Origin: Paramecium sonneborni
Taxonomy: Eukaryota > Ciliophora > Oligohymenophorea > Peniculida > Parameciidae
Reading direction: 5' to 3'
Length of the DNA: 64,000 nt
Assembly: GCA_905182985.1 (NCBI GenBank)
Contig: CAJJDN010000071.1
Span: 206,772 to 270,771 of the forward strand
Shown here: in pieces, positions 57,314 to 64,000 of the stretch
How positions within the stretch are numbered: the first letter of the stretch is position 1
Layout: each line of letters opens with the position of its first letter
The notes under the pieces: generated by a model
Told to the model about the DNA's origin: nothing
Database searches by the model: none
What the model saw: only the letters and a program-made list of their open reading frames with translations
Made by a program: the position numbers and the translations under genes

Positions 57314-60300
57314 ATGGTGGATTTGATCAATCAAATTGACTTTAAAAGTGAGATTGGGAATTAAAATTAAAGTGTACTCTTACCTTAAAATATTTAAGCA
57401 ATTAAAGTACTGATAACATAATCAGAAATAATTGTAAATCATGATTTAATTGATAGTTAGAACCTAATAGTAAATCTCTTTCAATAGATACACGTTTAAT
57501 TATAAATCGAAAAGATTTTAGAATTTCAGTAGAAGATCTGAAGAGTCGTAAACTCTAAGAATCATCTTAACTTTATTCAGCATTTTTAGGTTTCATTAAT
57601 ATAAAATCAGTGATATTTTTATTAATGGTTGATCGTTGTAGTCATCATTAATTACATCCTTTATACAAAGATTTCTTTCATATTCATTCTACTAAATTTA
57701 TAGCATTAGATAATAGAGCTGCTTCAGTTGCTGAAATATAAGATGCTGTATCAAACTTAAAGAATTTACTTTCTAAAGGGTTTTATTTTACTTATGAGAA
57801 ATGTGATGATATAGATAGAGAAGAATTCATGTGGAATAGAGGATTATGTAAATAATTATATACTTAATAAATAAAGAATTGGGATGTTCTTATGATTTAA
57901 GGATTTATGGATAGTTTTTCAGTATATTTAGAAGGTAAAAGAGTATAAGTTGCTTTAATTGCTAAAAGATCTTTAAAAGCTCCTGGAACTAGATTGGCTT
58001 AAACTGGTGTACAAAAAGATGGAAGTGTAGCTAATTTTGTTGAAACTACTTAAATAGTTGTTGTTGCTAATTTAAAATGTTAATTTAAATAAATTAGAGG
58101 TAGTGTACCAGTATTTTGGAGAGAATCTGGAAATCTATTAATGAAAAAATTAGAATTATATGGAACTGAATAAGATAATCATATTGGATTTACTAATCAT
58201 TTTAATAAATTAGTATAAAAATATGAGAGAGTTTTAGCTGTCAATTTAATGAATAAAAATAAATAAACTGAACATGATTTAATTTAAGCCTATGAATTAG
58301 GAATTCGTTAATATTAACCAGATAGATTAAAATATTTATATTATAATTTTGATGAAATTACTTAAGGTGTTGATTTTCATATTATAAATTAAGACATTAT
58401 GAAGATAAGTAATTTTATTAAGAATATGTAATTTGATTCTTATGATTTAATATCTAATTAAAGAAAATTGAAATAAAGAGGAATAGTTAGAACAAATTGT
58501 TTGGCTTGTCTAGATAGAACTAATGTCTATTAGTAAAGAATTGGATTATTGATGTTAGAATATTAATTGAAATGTATGGGATTAGATTTAGAAAGAATAT
58601 TAGGTTAAAAGGTTTTAGAAATTAATGAAAATAATACTAAATTTTTGAATCCAATAATTGTTTTATTTAAATAAATGTGGGGTGATCATGGAGATTATAT
58701 AAGTTATCATTATACTGGAACAGGATCACTACATACAAATCAAGAAAGAGGTTAATAATCATTTCTAGCTATCTTGGGTAGTGGAATGGTACCTTTGAGT
58801 AGATTTTATAGAAATAATTTTAGTGAACATTTGAGATAAGAAAGTATTCTAACATTGTTAGGAAACTCAACTTAAGAAAAAATATATATTGATAATGATT
58901 AATCTTATTTATCATTCTCTAAAATAGATGCAAATGATCTTACAAAAATGGGATATGCAAATTTATATTATACCAGTTATAAATTAAGTGAAGATCAATC
59001 CAAATATACTATTTATGCAGTTAATGAAGATTAACATGTATAAATTTAATGTTTTAAAGAAAATGATAAAAAATATGAAGATACTCTGAAACAACTTCAT
59101 GATTTAGATAATAAATTTAGATCAGGGATCAAAATAAAGAATATTGATAATAGATAATGTTTATTAGTTGAATTAGGAACTTTAAATTTATTTTAATTAG
59201 CTTAAAATGAATTACATGTTTTTTCTGAATATTAATTACTTTATATTTTACTTGAAATGGCACAATAAATAAAAATATTTTAACAATAAGGTCTTTATTT
59301 AAATGGAATAACAGCAAAGAGTGTTTGGTTTTAGTATATGAATTAGAATCAACATAAAATATATTTTGATACTGTAACTTATATTCCAACAAGTTTTAAT
59401 TAATATCCCACTACCATAAAACCAGATTATATGGATCCAATAATAATATAAAAAATAGATTAATAAGAATAAGCATTAGAAAGATAAGAAAATATTTATA
59501 ATACAAATGATTTGATCACTTAACATATTAACAATTTTACAATTTAGTAGGTTTAATAAGCCTAAATTTGGATTTTGGCTAGAATAATCTATGTAATTCT
59601 CTATTATCCTTAACCTTGTCAAACTAATAATATTGATATTATGCTTCCAAATTTAAATTAGATGATTGAAAAATAAAAGTTTACAGGTTTGGTTTAGTTG
59701 CTTAAGAGAATGTTAAGATAGGACATTTAATCCCCAATTTTAGATATTGATTAACTTATTTAAGAAGCTAAAAGAATTAAAGAGTCTTTAGGAAATCAAC
59801 CTCCTCTTGTTATTCCTGATAAACCTTTTTAATAAACATAATTTTAAGAAAAATAACTAAGATAAATAGTTGATTTATGTAAACATTTTAGATGTTATGA
59901 ATAAGGATTGTAAATTATATTTTAATTATAAAAATTATTGTAAGATGCTTAATTAGAAGATAAAGTATAATTAGTAGCTAATCATTTATTTTTTTTAATT
60001 TATTTAGGTAAAATCGAAGAAGCATTTGAAACTATGCTTGAATTTTAAGAATTATTAGATTAATGTAGTGAAACAGAAATCCCAAATATAAAATAAATAA
60101 TTATTGATACGAATGTTTTGTTTATGAGACTGTTTTAAGAAGTAAAATATAAATCTATAAATAGTTTTAATAATTAAACTTTTCAAATTCATAATTAAAA
60201 GATATTTTACTTGAAGATCCCCCTCAAAATATGGTTCATCCTATAAAATCATTTTTATATTTGATATGGAGTGAAATGTCTATTGAAGAAGATCATTAAT

Positions 60301-60670
60301 TAAATTATGCATTAAAATCTTTTGAATTTTATCGTAGCTCTAAAGTGTAGCATGAATATCTAAAGATTTTAATTCACATTTAAATTATTAAGGGATATAT
60401 AAAGAAATAATAAGAATAGAAAGCTTAAGAACACATTTAGAATGCTTTAAATATCATAATAGGAGATTCTTTGGAGAAATGTAAATTATTAATAGAATTG
60501 GCAAAAATAGAATTAGAATAGCAAGATTAGAAATAAGCTATTGAATTGTAAATAATTTTTATTTAAATAGATATGAAAAAGCTATAAAATGTGGAATTAA
60601 GATATACAAAAATGATAAACATCCTGTTATAATGAATTGGTAATAAACATTGACTTAAATAAAATAGTGA
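57314..60670 (+). CDS. Sac-family phosphoinositide phosphatase with kinase-like middle and TPR-like C-terminus
   Basis: Starts MVDLINQIDFKSEIGNQNQS and ends QQTLTQIKQ, TGA 60668-60670, about 1,095 residues. Residues about 60-510 are a Sac domain with SVPVFWRESG, YYNFDEITQG and the catalytic signature RTNCLACLDRTN (58495-58530): the CX5R(T) loop is intact but the usual D of CxDCLDRTN is Ala. WGDHGDYISYHYTGTGSLHT follows. It should remove phosphate from phosphoinositides on cytosolic membranes. Residues about 600-760 have a helical, lobe-like region (LYILLEMAQQIKIFQQQGLY) placed like a kinase C-lobe but without HRD or DFG; this reading is weak. The last 300 residues are TPR-like helix pairs (CKLLIELAKIELEQQDQKQA, then AIELYEKAIKCG). 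Introns: 23-nt GTAAATCATG...TGATAG, 23-nt GTAAAATATA...AATAG and 23-nt GTAAATAATT...AATAG. Confidence 0.88.
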
Positions 60671-60722
60671 AATTTAGTATATATTTATATAATATATATT
60701 TATAAAATAAAATTAGTTATAA

Positions 60723-63700
60723 ATGAATCCAAATCGAGAAGCAAAAAGGAATTAATCTTATAGAACAAAAAAGTAATATTATAAGACTAATATAATTTAG
60801 AAAAGATTCACGCTCTAATGCGCCTACATTTGAAAATCTTTAGGCAAAAATTAGAGATTTTTCTTATAATAGAATGCATAATGCAGTATGTAATTAACCA
60901 CAAAGAAGTGAATCTACACATTGTTAACTTCAACGTTAAGATCTTTAATAAATGTATAATAATTTTATATCAAAGCATTAAACAAATGCTTGATAATGGA
61001 ACTAAATCGTTTAATAGTGACTATAAATTGAGAGAATTTCCTTATTCTCCTACAATTTAATCACCTAATTAAATAGTTTAGTCACCTAAATAATTTGAAT
61101 TCAGTCATGAAAAGTAGCCTTTTTAAAATCATACAGAACCATTCAAATTTGAAACATTTGGATTGCATTCTGATTAAAATAAAAAGAAAGATGATAATAT
61201 TTATTCTGATGATTCATATTCTAATGAAATGGCAAAATTAAAAAAATAATTGGAACCAATATCAAATGTTAGTAGAAATTAATTAACAGAATTAGTCAGA
61301 ATTGCTTAAGCTACATCAAATGATAAAAAAAAAAGTAATATTTTATAATACATAGTGTAATAAAATAATTATAGGCTTTAATGTTAAATGGAATGTGAAG
61401 ACTCTTATTAAGAATTTGATTCTAAGATTATTGAATTACAACAAAAATTAAAATATACTAATGATTAATGTAATTAATTAAAATTTGATAATAAAAATCT
61501 CAATAATTAATTAAAAGAATAATAAAAATAATTACTAAATTATCAATAAAAACTAAAAGAATAAGATTAAGATTTTACTTATTTATAAAAATAAATTGAA
61601 GATATTAATGAAATTAATACTAGATTAACCAATTAAAATGATGAATTGTAATAAGAAATACAAGAATAATAAGAACTTTTTATTAATTAAAAACATAATA
61701 ATGATTTAAATGAATTAAACCTTTAAAATAGAATAAGAAATTATGAAATTGAAAAATAAAAACACAAAGATGATTAATAAAAAATCTAATCTCTTCTTAC
61801 TAAAGAAAGAGAGGAATCATCATTAAAGGATGAAAAACTTCATGATTAATAAATTAAAATAGATTCTTTGAAAAATTAGATAAAAGATTTAACAATATAA
61901 TAAAACTAAAATTTATAAAAAATTAAGGATTTAACAAATTCAATAAATTAAATAACTTAAGAAAAATAAGATTAATTTGATAATTTTTTAGAAATTAAAT
62001 AAACCTTATTAAATTAGATTAATTAATAGGAATAAGATTATTAATCACATTTAGCATAATTAGATACTTTGAAATAATAAGAATAATATAAATAAGAAAT
62101 ACAATAATTAAAAAACTAGATTAAATTTATACAGGAAGAATCAAATAAACTTTAAAAAGACAAAGAATAATTATAATTATAAAATGGAAATCTAACATCT
62201 TAAGTTGTTTAATTATTGTAATAAACTGAAGATTATCAAATTAAAATTTAGGAACTTGTTACTGAAATTAAAAAATAATAGTTATCCTAATAAGAATAAT
62301 AATCTAAGGCAAAATATAATTTAGATTAAATAGAAAATTATAAAATATAAATTACTAATTTAGAAAATTCTTTAAATTAGTAAAAGAATATTGTTAATCA
62401 ACTGAATCAGCAAAATACATAAATTTAGCTTAAATTAGAAGATACAAATAAAGTTAATAATTAATTGTAAGAGGATTACTAAAAAAATAAAAGTTAAAAT
62501 AAAATTTTAGAAGAGGAAAAACAAAATCTTATTTAAAAATTAGAATAATTAGAAACAAAAAATGAATCATATTAACAATAAGTTCTATCTTAAAATTCTC
62601 AAATAAATGAATTAAAAGATTATATAAATTTATAGAAATAAGAATTTGACTAAATTTAAGATGATTTATTAATCTAAATTGAAAAAGATAAATAAATGTC
62701 TAATAATTAAATAAAATAATATGAAAATTCGATATTTGATTCATAAAACGAAATTGAAAGATTAAAAAATTAAATTAATAATTAAAATGAATTAATTGAT
62801 AATTTAAATGATAAGATTTCCGAAAATAATAATGTTATAATATCTTTAAAAGAAGTTATAGATAGTAATTAATAAAATTTTGATGAAATGAATGATCAAT
62901 TAAATGATTATGAAAATTAGAATGAGTAATTAAACGAAAAAATTGATAGTCTTATATTGGAAATTTCAGAGCAATAAAAAATTATTGCTAAACAATAAGA
63001 GAAAGAAAAATCTTATAATTAAATTAACGATTAGTTTACTTCATTATAAATTTAATATTAACATTAAAATGAACAATTAATAGAAGCATAGGATGGTCTA
63101 TAACAGAGAAATTAATCTATTAAAGAATTATAAAATCAATAACAATAAAACATTGATTTTATTCAGGAATTAAAATAATTATTAAATGTTTCAAATGCAT
63201 AAATAAGTTAATTACAAATTTAAATTCAGAATACAGAGGAAATCTTAACTAAAGAAAATGAATAACTTGATTCTGCAAAATCAGAATTAATTTCTTAAAA
63301 AAAAGAAAATTTATAATTAAAATAAGCTTTATAAATAGCTAATGATCAAGGTGATGAGCTTTAGAATAATATTAATATTTCTGAAAATGAAAATTTAATT
63401 CTTAAATAAAAATTAAAAAGTTGTGAAGAATAAATAAATGAAGAAAAAAACTTAAATCAAATTTTGAAAGAAGAAAATGAATTGTTACAAGAAAATTTGT
63501 AAAATTAAAATAATATTTAAGTAAATTAAAAATCTTAAATTGAAGATTAATTAAATTAAATTTAATAATTAAAAATAGAGATAGAATAGATAGGAAATTA
63601 AAATTAACAACAAATTGAAGAAAACTTAAATTTACAAAAAGAGATAAGGTAAATAAATTTCAGAATTGAAACTTTAGAATAATAATTGGATGATTAATTA

Positions 63701-64000
63701 ATATAATGTAAAAAGCAATAAGATAGTTTAGATTTAGCTTAAATATAATATTAGGAATTACAATCAAAATATTAGAATTTAATTTAGGAAAATTAATGTT
63801 TAAGAGAGAAATTTGCAGAATATGAATAAATTCTCTCAAAAATAGAACATGCTTAATAGGACAATAACTTAATTTAAGATGAGATAAATTAATTAGTTAA
63901 TATCTAATCTTAAACTTAACCAGAACAAGATAAATTTGAAGAAAAATCAAATGATGAAGAATTAGATAAACAAGATGAAGACTTTATAATAAAATAAACT
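60723..64000 (+). CDS. Long Gln-rich coiled-coil protein (5' part; runs off window)
   Basis: Starts MNPNREAKRNQSYRTKK, with introns near 60.78 kb (TAG), 60.96 kb (22 nt, ends AAAG) and 61.34 kb (TAG). After a 190-residue polar head (KSFNSDYKLREFPYSPTIQS) the frame is open without TGA from about 61.4 kb to the window end, more than 850 residues of almost unbroken heptad repeat rich in Gln, Leu, Lys, Asn and Glu (LKEQDQDFTYLQKQIEDINE; LNDYENQNEQLNEKIDSLIL). The composition fits a structural coiled coil such as a basal-body, cortical or golgin-type protein, but no diagnostic domain is seen. Roughly a fifth of the codons are TAA/TAG Gln, which makes it invisible under the standard code. The C-terminus lies beyond 64000. 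Confidence 0.82.

Noticed and set aside
59129..59392. 87-residue minus-strand ORF
   Set aside because: Antisense of the Sac-family gene, which is open across it.

Overview
This is macronuclear DNA of a ciliate, almost certainly a Paramecium. The sequence is about three-quarters A+T. Real genes read through TAA and TAG and stop only at TGA, so TAA and TAG mean glutamine and every standard-code ORF is a fragment. Genes are broken by introns of about 18-34 nt that start GT (usually GTA) and end TAG, or in several cases AAG or CAG. Neighbouring genes often lie only 6-120 bp apart. Tetrahymena uses the same code but has much longer introns. Coordinates below are genomic spans from start codon to TGA with introns inside; exon joins were worked out by eye.

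Layout. 1-2194: AT-rich with no convincing gene, but with a diverged duplicated segment. 2195-10002: a MORN-type protein, overlapping tail-to-tail with a giant membrane protein (parallel beta-helix repeats, Cys-rich neck, about seven membrane segments). 10.3-21.2 kb: a probable beta-propeller protein, a SAM-FHA-FHA-RING protein, a coiled-coil protein, a two-CNBD cyclic-nucleotide-binding protein, an ANTH-like protein and the PP2A scaffold subunit. 21.2-25.9 kb: a coiled-coil protein and a DOMON / cytochrome b561 / cytochrome b5 / ferredoxin-reductase fusion whose 3' half appears twice around a single N. 25.8-32.5 kb, all minus strand: an armadillo protein, a pseudokinase, a laforin-type glucan phosphatase and a protein kinase. 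32.6-40.9 kb: mitochondrial glycine dehydrogenase (P-protein), a PPIL3-type cyclophilin, a coiled-coil protein, a small membrane protein, NTF2 and two low-complexity proteins. 41.0-47.2 kb: a cyclin Y-like protein, small hypothetical genes, and a casein kinase 1 gene whose 5' part is also duplicated around a single N. 47.3-57.3 kb: an F-BAR protein ending in a 68-residue polyglutamine tract written almost wholly in TAA/TAG, a PlsC acyltransferase, a Nup98-Nup96 precursor with NIF/NLF repeats, and small membrane proteins. 57.3-64 kb: a Sac-family phosphoinositide phosphatase with a long C-terminal extension, then a Gln-rich coiled-coil protein running off the end.

There is no operon or island logic; this is ordinary dense ciliate somatic genome. 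The biologically most interesting genes are the Nup98-96 with NIFN-like rather than GLFG repeats (in Tetrahymena this repeat type marks the germline nucleus), the one-chain transmembrane electron-transfer fusion, the tandem-CBM20 laforin-like phosphatase, the pseudokinase, and the Sac fusion. The two exact 1.2 kb duplications at single Ns are most simply unmerged contig overlaps. No rRNA, tRNA, CRISPR, telomere or transposon was recognised.
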